64,000 bases of DNA from an uncultured Sutterella sp. (GCA_900544345.1 UQUR01000003.1:124001-188000), one strand, 5' to 3'; shown: positions 25,549-34,547, counted from the stretch's first letter. The notes: generated by a model not told the origin, from the letters alone. Program-made: numbers and translations.

Positions 25549-26385
25549 ATGGCAGCTGAAGCTCTCACCGCTACCGAGTATATTACTCACCACCTTCATC
25601 ACTTGTCGACCGCTGGTGCTGCTGGGCAGTCATCGATTATTGACTTCTCAGTCATCAACATGGACACGTTGGTGTTTTCCATCCTGATGATGGCCTGCGC
25701 CCTTTATCTTATGTATAAAGGTGCTAAAAAGGCTACGTCGGGCGTTCCCGGAAAATGGCAATGTGCTGTTGAAATGCTCGTCGAGTTTGTGAATGAACAG
25801 GCAAAGTCCATCGTGCACGGAGATCGCACTTTTATTGCTCCGTTAGCATTGACGGTATTTGTTTGGGTGGTTTTGATGAATGCCATTGACTTGATCCCGG
25901 TTGATTTATTACCGATGATCGCTGGTTGGTTCGGCATCCATTATTTGCGTCCGCTTCCCACGGCCGACTTGAACGGTACTATGGGTATTTCTGTGGGCGT
26001 GCTGTTCCTCATGATTTATTACGGTATCAAAATCAAGGGTTTTGGCGGATTTGGTCGCGAGTTGTTCGTGGCCCCGTTCGGTAATTATCCCTTGCTTTGG
26101 CCGTTTAACTTCGCGCTCAATATTATCGAATATTTGGCCAAGTGCGTTTCTTTAGGCATGCGGTTGTTCGGTAATATGTACGCTGGGGAATTGTTGTTCT
26201 TCTTGATTGCACTTTTAGGTAGTCTTTGGGTCGGATTCGACGGCCTGAGCATCTTTGGTGTATTCGGACACGCTGTGGCAGGGATCTGCTGGTGGCTCTT
26301 CCACGTGTTGATTGTTATCTTACAAGCCTTCATTATGATGATGTTGACCTTGGTCTACATCGGTCAAGCTCATGAAGGTCACTAA
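25549..26385 (+). CDS. atpB: F0F1 ATP synthase subunit a
   Basis: The 278-residue membrane subunit provides the proton half-channels. The C-terminal helices contain SLGMRLFGNMYAGELLFFLIAL with the essential Arg, and LQAFIMMMLTLVYIGQAHE at the end. I start at ATG 25549, two bases after the atpI stop, rather than at the in-frame ATG 25474 inside atpI. An N-terminal His-rich stretch (TEYITHHLHHLS) is typical of proteobacterial subunit a. Confidence 0.95.
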   Translation: MAAEALTATEYITHHLHHLSTAGAAGQSSIIDFSVINMDTLVFSILMMACALYLMYKGAKKATSGVPGKWQCAVEMLVEFVNEQAKSIVHGDRTFIAPLALTVFVWVVLMNAIDLIPVDLLPMIAGWFGIHYLRPLPTADLNGTMGISVGVLFLMIYYGIKIKGFGGFGRELFVAPFGNYPLLWPFNFALNIIEYLAKCVSLGMRLFGNMYAGELLFFLIALLGSLWVGFDGLSIFGVFGHAVAGICWWLFHVLIVILQAFIMMMLTLVYIGQAHEGH

Positions 26386-26455
26386 CACTAGCGTTTTGAT
26401 TTCTTTACTTTTTTATTAACTTTTACTCCATTTTTAAGGATTAAGGAGTTTTGCA

Positions 26456-26698
26456 ATGACCAACGTCGCTTTTGTTGCCTTGGCTGCTGGCCTCATCATC
26501 GGTCTCGGTGCTATCGGTGCTTGTATCGGTATCGGTATCATGGGTTCCAAGTACCTCGAAGCCGCTGCCCGTCAACCTGAATTGATGAATGCCTTGCAAA
26601 CCAAGATGTTCTTGTTAGCTGGTCTTATCGACGCCGCCTTCTTGATCGGTGTTGGTATCGCCATGATGTTCGCTTTTGCCAATCCGTTCGTCGGCTAA
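26456..26698 (+). CDS. atpE: F0F1 ATP synthase subunit c
   Basis: This is an 80-residue two-helix proteolipid of the c-ring. The ion-carrying acid is Asp59 in LLAGLIDAAFLIGV, and the polar loop RQP is at 39-41. The Gln/Glu/Ser set of sodium-type c subunits is absent, so proton coupling is expected. AAGGAG lies upstream. Strong codon bias indicates high expression, as needed for many copies per enzyme. Confidence 0.97.
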   Translation: MTNVAFVALAAGLIIGLGAIGACIGIGIMGSKYLEAAARQPELMNALQTKMFLLAGLIDAAFLIGVGIAMMFAFANPFVG

Positions 26699-26729
26699 TA
26701 AAAGCTTTTTAGTTTCTTTTATTAACGAC

Positions 26730-26770
26730 GTCAGCAAGCACTCACGCTAAGAAAGAGCTTGCGAGCTGAC
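26730..26770 (+). other. Intercistronic hairpin between atpE and atpF
   Basis: GTCAGC (26730-26735) pairs with GCTGAC (26765-26770), with a shorter inner AAGC/GCTT helix offset by 4 nt. No T-tract follows. Such structures after atpE can protect the c-subunit message and raise its relative yield. Confidence 0.4.
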
Positions 26771-26787
26771 ATAACGGGGTTCAAATA

Positions 26788-27258
26788 ATGAACATCAACG
26801 CTTCTCTGTTTGTACAGATGGCCGTGTTCTTCTTCGGTGCCTGGGTCACGATGAAGTACATTTGGCCGCCGCTTATTCGAGCAATCGAAGAACGGCAAAA
26901 GAAGATTGACGAAGGTTTGGCAGCTGCCGACAAAGGTGAAATGGCCTTAGCGGAAGCCCAAAAGGAAGGTCAAGCGATTAAGGCTGAAGCCCGTGCTCAA
27001 GCTTTAGCAATTATGAACGACGGTGAAAAGCGCGGTCAGGCTATTGTTGAAGAAGCAAAAGCCCAAGCCCAAATTGAAGCCGATCGTATCATTGAATCGG
27101 CTAAGGCTGAAGTAGCTCAAGAGGCTGAACGTTTGCGCGAACAGTTGCGTGAAGAAGTTGCTCGCTTGGCTGTTGCCGGTGCCGAGCAAATCCTTCGTCG
27201 CGAAGTTGACACTAAAGTTCACGCTCAAATGCTTGAACAATTGAAGGCTAAGCTTTAA
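26788..27258 (+). CDS. atpF: F0F1 ATP synthase subunit b
   Basis: The 156-residue peripheral-stalk subunit has one N-terminal membrane segment (about residues 5-25, LFVQMAVFFFGAWVTMKYIW), then a long Ala/Glu/Lys-rich coiled coil to the C-terminus. There is a single b gene, so the stalk should be a homodimer. atpH follows after 2 bp. Confidence 0.95.
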   Translation: MNINASLFVQMAVFFFGAWVTMKYIWPPLIRAIEERQKKIDEGLAAADKGEMALAEAQKEGQAIKAEARAQALAIMNDGEKRGQAIVEEAKAQAQIEADRIIESAKAEVAQEAERLREQLREEVARLAVAGAEQILRREVDTKVHAQMLEQLKAKL

Positions 27259-27260
27259 TC

Positions 27261-27815
27261 ATGGCTGAACTTTCGACGATTGCCCGTCCCTATGCTCATG
27301 CATTGCTTTTGGCTTTGCGAGACGCAAAGAAGGGACCCGAAGAAGCTGCCGATTTGGCTGCTGTTCTGGATGGTATTGCCCAAGTGGTGACCACGCCCGA
27401 GTTGGTTTCTGTGATTGGAGATCCGAAACTGAGCTCGGAGCAAATCTACGATCTTATTGTTGCTGGTCTCGGACAGGTGAAGTTGCCTGAAGAGGCTGCA
27501 AACTTGCTCAAGGTGGTCGTTGAGAATGGTCGCTTGGAAGCCGTGCCGGAAATCGCACGTCAATTCCGCGAACTTAAAAATCAATCCGAAGGCGTCGCTG
27601 ACGCCTACATTGAGTCCGCTATGCCGATGACGCAAGCGGAAGTCGATGACTTAGTTGCCAATCTCGGGAAGCGTTTCCCGGGACTGAAGCTCACACCGAT
27701 TGTCACGATCAACGAAGCTTTGATCGGCGGCGTGCGTGTGCGTATTGGTGACAGAGTTTTGGACGGATCGATTCAGACGCGACTTGCTCAAATGCAAGAG
27801 GCACTCACCGCATAA
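27261..27815 (+). CDS. atpH: F0F1 ATP synthase subunit delta
   Basis: The 184-residue subunit connects the b dimer to the alpha3-beta3 head. It opens with STIARPYAHALLLAL and contains the C-terminal signature LIGGVRVRIGDRVLDGSIQTRLAQM. It stands between atpF and atpA in the canonical order. Confidence 0.95.
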   Translation: MAELSTIARPYAHALLLALRDAKKGPEEAADLAAVLDGIAQVVTTPELVSVIGDPKLSSEQIYDLIVAGLGQVKLPEEAANLLKVVVENGRLEAVPEIARQFRELKNQSEGVADAYIESAMPMTQAEVDDLVANLGKRFPGLKLTPIVTINEALIGGVRVRIGDRVLDGSIQTRLAQMQEALTA

Positions 27816-27833
27816 ATTTCGGAGCTGTAAGAC

Positions 27834-29375
27834 ATGCAACTCAATCCTAGTGAAATCAGCGATCTGCTGAAAAAGCGTATCGAAGGCCTTGGGGTCTCCG
27901 CTGATCTTCGCACCCAAGGTACCGTGGTCTCTGTGACCGACGGTATTTGCCGTGTACACGGTCTTTCTGACGTGATGCAAGGTGAAATGTTGGAATTCCC
28001 CAACAGCACGTACGGTTTGGCTTTGAACCTGGAACGTGATTCTGTGGGTGCAGTTATTCTTGGTAATTACGAGCACATTAGTGAAGGCGATACCGTTAAG
28101 ACGACGGGCCGCATTCTTTCTGTGCCTGTTGGTCCGAAGTTGATTGGCCGCGTGGTCAACGCTTTGGGTCAGCCGATCGATGGTAAGGGACCGATCGACA
28201 CGGATGAATATGACGTGGTCGAAAAAGTGGCCCCGGGCGTGATCGATCGTCAATCTGTTTCTCAACCGGTGCAAACCGGCTTGAAGTCTATTGATGCTAT
28301 GGTGCCGATCGGCCGCGGTCAACGTGAGTTGATCATTGGCGACCGTCAAACCGGTAAGACAGCCGTAGCTTTGGACACGATCATTAATCAAAAGGGCAAA
28401 GACCTTATCTGCGTGTACGTCGCAATCGGTCAAAAAGCTTCTACGATCGCAAACGTGGTTCGTAAGTTGGAAGAACACGGTGCAATGGAATACACGATCG
28501 TTGTGGCTGCATCTGCCTCTGAATCGGCTGCTTTGCAATACATTGCTCCGTACGCCGGTGCTACGATGGGTGAATACTTCCGTGACCGTGGCCAGGACTC
28601 CTTAATCGTTTATGATGACTTGACCAAGCAAGCTTGGGCTTATCGTCAAATCTCCTTGCTGTTGCGCCGTCCGCCTGGACGTGAAGCTTACCCTGGCGAC
28701 GTGTTCTACTTACACAGCCGTTTGCTCGAACGCGCCGCTCGTGTTAACGCCGACTATGTTGAACGTTTCACGAAGGGTGCTGTGAAGGGTAAGACCGGTT
28801 CTATGACGGCTTTGCCGATCATTGAAACGCAGGCCGGTGACGTGACCGCATTCGTGCCGACGAACGTGATTTCTATTACTGACGGCCAGATCTTCTTGGA
28901 AACCGACTTGTTTAACGCTGGTATCCGTCCTGCTATTAACCCGGGTATTTCCGTGTCCCGCGTGGGTGGTGCAGCTCAAACGAAGGTTATTAAGAAGTTG
29001 GGCGGCGGTGTCCGTTTGGCTTTGGCTCAGTACCGTGAATTGGCAGCTTTCGCACAGTTTGCCTCTGACTTGGACGAAGCAACCCGTAAGCAGTTGGAAC
29101 GCGGTAAGGTTGTGACTGAATTGATGAAGCAACCTCAATACCAACCGCTGCAAGTGTGGGAAGAAGCTTTGGTGCTCTTCTGCGTTGAACAGGGCATTTA
29201 TGACGATGTTGACGCTAAGGATGCATTGCGCTTTGAAAAGGCTTGCCGCGAATTTGTAGCAGGTCACCACGCTGATTTGGTTCAACGCATCGAAGAGAAG
29301 AAAGAATTGGTCGCTGAAGACAAGGAACTTCTCTTGGCTGCTGTTCAAGAATTTAAGAAAAACGGCACCTACTAA
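27834..29375 (+). CDS. atpA: F0F1 ATP synthase subunit alpha
   Basis: The 513-residue non-catalytic nucleotide-binding subunit carries P-loop GDRQTGKTAVA near residue 170 and the ASXSXX family block PAINPGISVSRVGGAAQ around 365. The length matches E. coli (513). The N-terminus MQLNPSEISDLLKKRI binds delta. Very regular codon use leaves long open frames on the other strand that are not genes. Confidence 0.98.
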   Translation: MQLNPSEISDLLKKRIEGLGVSADLRTQGTVVSVTDGICRVHGLSDVMQGEMLEFPNSTYGLALNLERDSVGAVILGNYEHISEGDTVKTTGRILSVPVGPKLIGRVVNALGQPIDGKGPIDTDEYDVVEKVAPGVIDRQSVSQPVQTGLKSIDAMVPIGRGQRELIIGDRQTGKTAVALDTIINQKGKDLICVYVAIGQKASTIANVVRKLEEHGAMEYTIVVAASASESAALQYIAPYAGATMGEYFRDRGQDSLIVYDDLTKQAWAYRQISLLLRRPPGREAYPGDVFYLHSRLLERAARVNADYVERFTKGAVKGKTGSMTALPIIETQAGDVTAFVPTNVISITDGQIFLETDLFNAGIRPAINPGISVSRVGGAAQTKVIKKLGGGVRLALAQYRELAAFAQFASDLDEATRKQLERGKVVTELMKQPQYQPLQVWEEALVLFCVEQGIYDDVDAKDALRFEKACREFVAGHHADLVQRIEEKKELVAEDKELLLAAVQEFKKNGTY

Positions 29376-29408
29376 TTGTGGAAGTCGATAAACACCTAAG
29401 GGGACCAC

Positions 29409-30293
29409 ATGCCTAGTACCAAGGAAATTCGCGCCAAGATCAGAAGCGTACAAAATACGCGCAAGATCACCAAGGCGATGGAAATGGTAGCGGCATCCAA
29501 GATGCGTAAGGCGCAAGACCGCATGCATGCGGCTCGTCCATACGGAGAAGCTATCCGTAATATCGTGGCTCATTTGGCCACGGCTACGACGAGCTATAAG
29601 CATCCCTTCTTGCGTCAGCATCCTACGAGTGCTGCGAAAGTTGGTCTGATCATGGTGACGACGGACAAAGGTTTGGCCGGTGCTTTGAACACAAACATCC
29701 AACGTGCTGTGCTTCACAAGGTCAAGGATTGGAACGCTGAAGGTGTATCCGTTTTGGGTACGGCCATCGGTAATAAGGGCCTTGGTTTTATGCAGCATGC
29801 CGGCATTGATTTGCTCTCGCATGCTGTGCAGTTGGGTGATCGTCCGCAATTGGAAAAATTGGTTGGTGCGATCAATGCTCAAATTGAACAGTACAGCGCC
29901 GGAAAGTTGGACAAGGTTTACCTTGCTTATTCGCGTTTTATTAACGCAATGAAGCAAGAACCGGTCATTGAACAGCTTTTGCCCTTGTCGAGTGATCGAC
30001 TTGAGAAAATTGGCGAAAAACGTCGGGATTATTCGTGGGATTATCTCTACGAACCCAGTGACGCCACGGTTCTCGATGTGCTTTTAAAGCGCTACATCGA
30101 AGCTTTAATTTACCAAGCCGTTGCAGAAAACATGGCTTCTGAACAAAGTGCCCGTATGGTGGCTATGAAGGCTGCCAGCGACAACGCTAAGAAGCTTATC
30201 GGTGATCTGCAATTGGTTTATAACAAGACCCGTCAAGCGGCCATCACGAAGGAAATTACTGAAATCGTTGGTGGTGCTGCCGCCGTGTCTTAA
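29409..30293 (+). CDS. atpG: F0F1 ATP synthase subunit gamma
   Basis: The 294-residue rotor shaft has two long helices at its ends: the N-terminal KEIRAKIRSVQNTRKITKAM and a C-terminal one ending in RQAAITKEITEIVGGAAA. Both are family signatures. The GAL-type TTDKGLAGALNTN segment is also conserved. It is separated from atpA by 33 bp and from atpD by 12 bp. Confidence 0.97.
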   Translation: MPSTKEIRAKIRSVQNTRKITKAMEMVAASKMRKAQDRMHAARPYGEAIRNIVAHLATATTSYKHPFLRQHPTSAAKVGLIMVTTDKGLAGALNTNIQRAVLHKVKDWNAEGVSVLGTAIGNKGLGFMQHAGIDLLSHAVQLGDRPQLEKLVGAINAQIEQYSAGKLDKVYLAYSRFINAMKQEPVIEQLLPLSSDRLEKIGEKRRDYSWDYLYEPSDATVLDVLLKRYIEALIYQAVAENMASEQSARMVAMKAASDNAKKLIGDLQLVYNKTRQAAITKEITEIVGGAAAVS

Positions 30294-30305
30294 AGAGGAT
30301 ATCCC

Positions 30306-31709
30306 ATGAGTATCGGACAGATCGTTCAGGTCATTGGCGCCGTGGTGGACATTGAGTTCCCGCGCGATCAAATGCCCAAAGTATACGATGCCCTTATCTT
30401 AGAAAAGGATGAAAAGAACACTCTTGCCGAAGAAGGTTTGACTTTCGAAGTGCAGCAACAGTTGGGTGACGGCGTGGTTCGTACCATTGCCATGGGCGCC
30501 TCTGAAGGCTTGCAACGCGGCATGAAGGTTCGCAGTACTGGCGCCGGTATTTCGGTGCCTGTCGGCCCGAAGACCTTGGGTCGCATTATGGACGTTTTGG
30601 GTCGCCCGATTGATAACTGCGGCCCGATCGGTGAAGAAGAACGTCGTGCTATTCACCAAGAAGCTCCTAAGTTTGACGAATTGAGCCCCTCTGTGGACTT
30701 GCTCGAAACCGGTATTAAGGTGATTGACTTGATTTGCCCGTTCGCTAAGGGCGGTAAGGTCGGTCTCTTCGGCGGTGCCGGTGTGGGTAAGACCGTGAAC
30801 ATGATGGAATTGATCAACAATATTGCTAAGGCATATGGTGGTTATTCCGTGTTCGCTGGTGTTGGTGAACGTACCCGTGAAGGTAACGACTTCTACCACG
30901 AAATGGAAGAGTCTCACGTGCTTGATAAGGTGGCCATGGTGTTCGGTCAGATGAACGAACCGCCGGGTAACCGTTTGCGTGTGGCTTTGACCGGTTTGAC
31001 TATGGCTGAAGCTTTCCGTGATGAAGGCCGCGATATTCTGTTGTTCATTGACAACATTTATCGTTACACCTTGGCCGGTACCGAAGTTTCCGCTTTGCTC
31101 GGTCGTATGCCGTCTGCCGTGGGTTACCAGCCGACGTTGGCTGAAGAAATGGGTAAGTTGCAAGAACGTATTGCTTCTACGAAGGTTGGTTCTATTACCT
31201 CCATTCAAGCTGTGTACGTGCCTGCTGACGACTTGACTGACCCGTCTCCGGCTACTACCTTCGGTCACTTGGACGCAACGGTTGTGTTGTCTCGTGACAT
31301 CGCTGCTTTGGGTATTTACCCTGCAGTGGACCCGCTTGACTCCACGAGCCGTCAGGTTGACCCGTTGATCATCGGTGAAGAACACTACACGATTTGCCGC
31401 CGCGTCCAAGAAACCTTGCAACGTTACAAGGAATTGCGTGACATCATCGCCATTTTGGGTATGGATGAATTGGCTCCGGAAGATAAGCTTACGGTTATGC
31501 GTGCTCGTAAGATTCAACGCTTCCTGTCTCAACCGTTCCATGTGGCTGAAGTGTTTACGGGCGCTCCCGGCAAGTATGTTCCGCTTAAGGAAACGATCCG
31601 CGGTTTCCGTATGATCGTTGACGGCGAATGCGATGCTTTGCCTGAACAGGCCTTCTACATGGTTGGTACAATCGACGAAGCCTTTGAAAAGGCTAAGACG
31701 ATGCACTAA
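30306..31709 (+). CDS. atpD: F0F1 ATP synthase subunit beta
   Basis: The 467-residue catalytic subunit has P-loop GGAGVGKTV near residue 156, the GERTREGNDFY block with the catalytic Glu, LFIDNIYRYTLAGTEVS (Walker B) and the DELSEED-like segment as DELAPED. Length and order are normal. A strong intercistronic hairpin follows before atpC. Confidence 0.98.
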   Translation: MSIGQIVQVIGAVVDIEFPRDQMPKVYDALILEKDEKNTLAEEGLTFEVQQQLGDGVVRTIAMGASEGLQRGMKVRSTGAGISVPVGPKTLGRIMDVLGRPIDNCGPIGEEERRAIHQEAPKFDELSPSVDLLETGIKVIDLICPFAKGGKVGLFGGAGVGKTVNMMELINNIAKAYGGYSVFAGVGERTREGNDFYHEMEESHVLDKVAMVFGQMNEPPGNRLRVALTGLTMAEAFRDEGRDILLFIDNIYRYTLAGTEVSALLGRMPSAVGYQPTLAEEMGKLQERIASTKVGSITSIQAVYVPADDLTDPSPATTFGHLDATVVLSRDIAALGIYPAVDPLDSTSRQVDPLIIGEEHYTICRRVQETLQRYKELRDIIAILGMDELAPEDKLTVMRARKIQRFLSQPFHVAEVFTGAPGKYVPLKETIRGFRMIVDGECDALPEQAFYMVGTIDEAFEKAKTMH

Positions 31710-31714
31710 TCGGG

Positions 31715-31753
31715 TTTGGTAAATCAGGCAAGACAATTTGCCTGATTACCGAA
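31715..31753 (+). other. Intercistronic hairpin between atpD and atpC
   Basis: Arms 31718-31731 and 31738-31750 form a 13-bp stem with one bulged A and a 6-nt loop, extendable by three pairs including one G-U. No T-tract follows, so it is not a standard terminator. It may lower downstream epsilon synthesis or protect the beta message. Confidence 0.55.
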
Positions 31754-31773
31754 TCACGACCACGGAGCAACTT

Positions 31774-32193
31774 ATGTCTACGATTAAAGTTGACGTCGTT
31801 AGCGCCGAAGAGCAGATTTTCTCCGGTGACGCCGAATTTGTCGCCCTGCCGGGTGAATCTGGCGAATTGGGTATTCTGCCGCAACACGCGCCGCTGATTT
31901 CGTTGATCAAACCCGGTTTCGTTCGCATTACAATGCCGGGTTCCAAGGAAATCAAGCAAGTGTTTGTTGCCGGTGGCGTGATTGAAGTGCAGCCGCAGCA
32001 TGTTACGGTTTTGGCTGATACCGCTATTCGTTCCGAAGAGATGGATCGAGCCAAGACGGAAAAGGCGATCGCTGCTGCTCGCGAAGCACGCAGCAAGGCT
32101 ACGAGCGAGGCCGATTTGGCCAAACTCGATGCGCAGTTGGCTTTCTTGGCAGCTCAGATGGCTGCTATCGAAAAGCTCAAACGCCATCACTAA
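31774..32193 (+). CDS. atpC: F0F1 ATP synthase subunit epsilon
   Basis: The 139-residue rotor subunit and intrinsic inhibitor has an N-terminal beta sandwich (IKVDVVSAEEQIFSG, GELGILPQHAPLISLIKPG) and a C-terminal two-helix Ala/Lys-rich hairpin. I use ATG 31774, preceded by CGGAG, instead of the in-frame ATG at 31738, which lies inside the intercistronic hairpin. It is the last gene of the atp operon. Confidence 0.95.
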   Translation: MSTIKVDVVSAEEQIFSGDAEFVALPGESGELGILPQHAPLISLIKPGFVRITMPGSKEIKQVFVAGGVIEVQPQHVTVLADTAIRSEEMDRAKTEKAIAAAREARSKATSEADLAKLDAQLAFLAAQMAAIEKLKRHH

Positions 32194-32210
32194 GCGCGAA
32201 AACGACGAAG

Positions 32211-32246
32211 AAGGACAGATGTTTTTGTGGCATCTGTCCTTTTTTG
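32211..32246 (+). terminator. Terminator of the atp operon
   Basis: A perfect 11-bp stem (32211-32221 with 32231-32241), a 9-nt loop and a T6 tract. A smaller hairpin with a GAAA tetraloop (32260-32277, 7-bp stem) follows in the leader of uspA. Confidence 0.9.
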
Positions 32247-32347
32247 TTTTGGGTCATAACCTAATGGAAACATTAGGGGTAGGATGAGTACTGTGAGGGG
32301 TGTCATTGACGAAACCCTATTGACCGAATGACTTTATGCGAGGATGT

Positions 32348-32743
32348 ATGAAGGTTCTTGTTTGTACGGACGGCTCTAAATTGAGCGAAAAGGCCATTGA
32401 AGCTGCAATTGGTGTGGCATTGCCTCTGGAGGCTGAATTAATCGGGATGACAGCCGTAAAGGGAGAGGAGCCTAAGGACGGATTGGCCGGAGAAAGCGCT
32501 GATATTCAAAAGCGCTTAAGCGATATCTATGATGCGGCTAAAGCGGCAGGTCTGCCTTGCCGTGTTATGGCTGTTCACGGTGAAGCTCCCTGGCAATGCA
32601 TCATTGAGCTTGCTAAAGATGAGGACGTCGATTATGTAGTGATGGCAAGCCGCGGCATGGGCAGCATCGGCAGCCTCTTTATCGGCAGTGAAACTCAAAA
32701 GACTCTTGCTCAGATTGACCGCCCGGTGTTGGTTGTGCGCTAA
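32348..32743 (+). CDS. Universal stress protein UspA family
   Basis: The 131-residue single-domain Usp fold shows the N-terminal strand MKVLVCTDGSKLSEKA and the nucleotide-binding ending MASRGMGSIGSLFIGSETQKTLA followed by PVLVVR. The G-X2-G-X9-GS pattern indicates an ATP-binding subtype. GAGG stands 5 nt before ATG 32348; the frame also has an ATG at 32336 overlapping that site. It is monocistronic after the atp terminator. The biological role of this copy is not evident. Confidence 0.88.
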   Translation: MKVLVCTDGSKLSEKAIEAAIGVALPLEAELIGMTAVKGEEPKDGLAGESADIQKRLSDIYDAAKAAGLPCRVMAVHGEAPWQCIIELAKDEDVDYVVMASRGMGSIGSLFIGSETQKTLAQIDRPVLVVR

Positions 32744-32793
32744 AAGAGTATTTCTCGAATCGCTGCATTTAACCCAGAGTTAAGCCCTGGTCA

Positions 32794-33096
32794 CTATAGT
32801 GTGGCCAGGATTTTCTTTAGACACTCTGCTTCAGAAATTCCCTTTATCAAAAATCGCTTTTGTCTTGAGGTCTCACCTGAGACAAGGGAGACAGAGGATT
32901 TTGACACTGACAGTGTTTTTGCTAAAAAAATGATAAGCGCTGCGTTGGCTTTACCGTCAACCGGGGGCGTGGAAACGGCGATTTTTAAGCGGCTTCCGTA
33001 CTCACCGACAACAGCCGATCTTTTTGCGCCGGGCTGTGCATGAATATCGATTAAGACGCCTTGCGTTTGACTGATTAACCACGAAGGTGGAGCCAT
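32794..33096 (-). CDS. yggU: DUF167 / YggU family protein
   Basis: This encodes a 100-residue small alpha-beta protein of the DUF167 family. The signature PPVDGKANAALIIFLAK and VSGETSRQKRFLIKG are diagnostic; the function is unknown in the literature I know. The start is placed at ATG 33096, which matches the family N-terminus; a GTG further upstream (33147) would run into hemE. It is divergent from hemE with only 11 bp between the start codons. Confidence 0.85.
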   Translation of the reverse strand: MAPPSWLISQTQGVLIDIHAQPGAKRSAVVGEYGSRLKIAVSTPPVDGKANAALIIFLAKTLSVSKSSVSLVSGETSRQKRFLIKGISEAECLKKILATL

Positions 33097-33107
33097 ATTG
33101 GAATCCA

Positions 33108-34181
33108 ATGACCATGAGACCGAATAATGATACTTTTTTAAAGGCACTTTTGCGAGAAAAATGCGATTTTACGCCCGTATGGTTAATGAGGCAGGCCGGA
33201 CGGTATTTGGCTGAATATAACGAGACGCGCTCCAAAGCGGGCAGTTTTCTCAAATTGGCTCAATCACCTGCCTTGGCCTGCGAGGTAACACTGCAGCCGG
33301 TGGAACGCTTCAATCTGGATGCAGCGATTTTGTTTTCAGATATTTTGACTGTTCCGGATGCCATGGGATTGGAATTGTCGTTTCAGAGCGGTCAGGGGCC
33401 AAAATTTGCAAAACCTGTCCGTACAGAGGACGACGTCGCTTCTCTAAGAGTTCCTGACATAGATTCAAAGCTTCGTTATGTTACGGATGCTGTGAGCGAA
33501 ATTCGACATGCTTTAAAGAATTCTGTGCCTTTGATTGGTTTTTCTGGTAGTCCGTTTACCCTTGCTTGCTATATGGTTGAAGGCGGGTCAAGTAAAGACT
33601 ATCGAACGATTAAAACGATGATGTATACACGGCCGGACTTGTTGCACCGCATCCTGTCCATCAATGCGCAAAGTGTTACCGAGTACTTAAATGCCCAAAT
33701 TCAAGCTGGTGCACAGGCTATACAAATCTTCGATACTTGGGGTGGAACCTTATCTGAACCTGCTTTTAAAGAGTTTTCTCTGGCTTACATGCAGAAAATT
33801 ATTGGAGGGTTGCTCCGAAATTATGACGGTGAACGTATCCCAGTGATTGTCTTCACAAAGGGTGGCGGTCAATGGCTTGAGTTAATAGCTTCTTGTGGAA
33901 CCGATGCTGTCGGTTTGGATTGGACTAGCAGTTTGGCAAAAGCACGAAAGCAAACTCAAGATCGTGTTGCGCTGCAGGGTAATCTTGATCCGATGGTTCT
34001 TTTTGGCTCTGAGAATTTAATTCGTCAAGAAGCCCGTAGGGTGATTGAGGATTTTGGGCTCGTTGGCAATGGCGGCCACGTATTTAATCTTGGCCATGGG
34101 ATTAATCAATTTACTCCGCCAGAATCAGTCAGTATTTTAGTCGATGAAGTACATCGATACAGTGCTGCGTTTCATCGGTAA
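33108..34181 (+). CDS. hemE: Uroporphyrinogen decarboxylase
   Basis: The 357-residue enzyme converts uroporphyrinogen III to coproporphyrinogen III in heme synthesis. The N-terminal PVWLMRQAGRYLAEY and AILFSDILTVPDAMG, and the C-terminal GHGINQFTPPE, are the family signatures with the substrate-binding Arg and Asp residues. ATG 33108 has GGA 5 nt upstream; ATG 33114 is an alternative. Heme is needed for the cytochrome bd encoded in this window. Its promoter must lie inside yggU. Confidence 0.96.
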   Translation: MTMRPNNDTFLKALLREKCDFTPVWLMRQAGRYLAEYNETRSKAGSFLKLAQSPALACEVTLQPVERFNLDAAILFSDILTVPDAMGLELSFQSGQGPKFAKPVRTEDDVASLRVPDIDSKLRYVTDAVSEIRHALKNSVPLIGFSGSPFTLACYMVEGGSSKDYRTIKTMMYTRPDLLHRILSINAQSVTEYLNAQIQAGAQAIQIFDTWGGTLSEPAFKEFSLAYMQKIIGGLLRNYDGERIPVIVFTKGGGQWLELIASCGTDAVGLDWTSSLAKARKQTQDRVALQGNLDPMVLFGSENLIRQEARRVIEDFGLVGNGGHVFNLGHGINQFTPPESVSILVDEVHRYSAAFHR

Positions 34182-34547
34182 TTAAATTGTCCCCAAAGTT
34201 ATCCACAATAATAGTGGATAAAGAAAAACCTTTGAAAATTATATGGTTACAGAAATGTGACAATTTTAACCTATTGATTTTAAAAGGGAAATAATAAAAC
34301 CCTCTGATTTCAGTGCTTTATCCTGTAATCAGAGGGTTTTGCTTAAAAAGTAGACAACTGGTGAATTATCCACAAAGTTATCCACATTAATGCACAAAAA
34401 ATTTCTAATTATTTGAAAATAATAGAATTTCAGGGGCTTAAGTTTTGCACAGGATCAAATCAAGAGATTTAATTGAAAATGTAATCGTTTTTTCAATCAG
34501 GGCATTAGCTCCTATACAATGAGCATCGAATTTTTCAGAGACTTTGA
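34182..34547. other. hemE-priA intergenic region with DnaA boxes
   Basis: A 366-bp AT-rich gap without ORFs. Exact DnaA boxes TTATCCACA lie at 34199-34207, 34366-34374 and 34378-34386 (all plus), and a one-mismatch copy on the minus strand at 34213-34221. The last two exact boxes are 12 bp apart. The hemE terminator (34296-34340) sits between the first box and the pair. The spacing is not obviously that of an origin, but the density is far above chance. Confidence 0.65.
34296..34342 (+). terminator. Terminator after hemE
   Basis: A perfect 14-bp stem (34296-34309 with 34327-34340) ends in TTTT on the right arm; the loop has 17 nt. Confidence 0.85.

Noticed and set aside
27651..31736. Long minus-strand open frames opposite atpA, atpG and atpD (for example 28710-29957 and 30399-31736)
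   Set aside because: They mirror the strongly biased codons of the atp genes, are rich in His, Arg, Gln and Thr in a low-complexity way, show no family motifs and lack ribosome binding sites.
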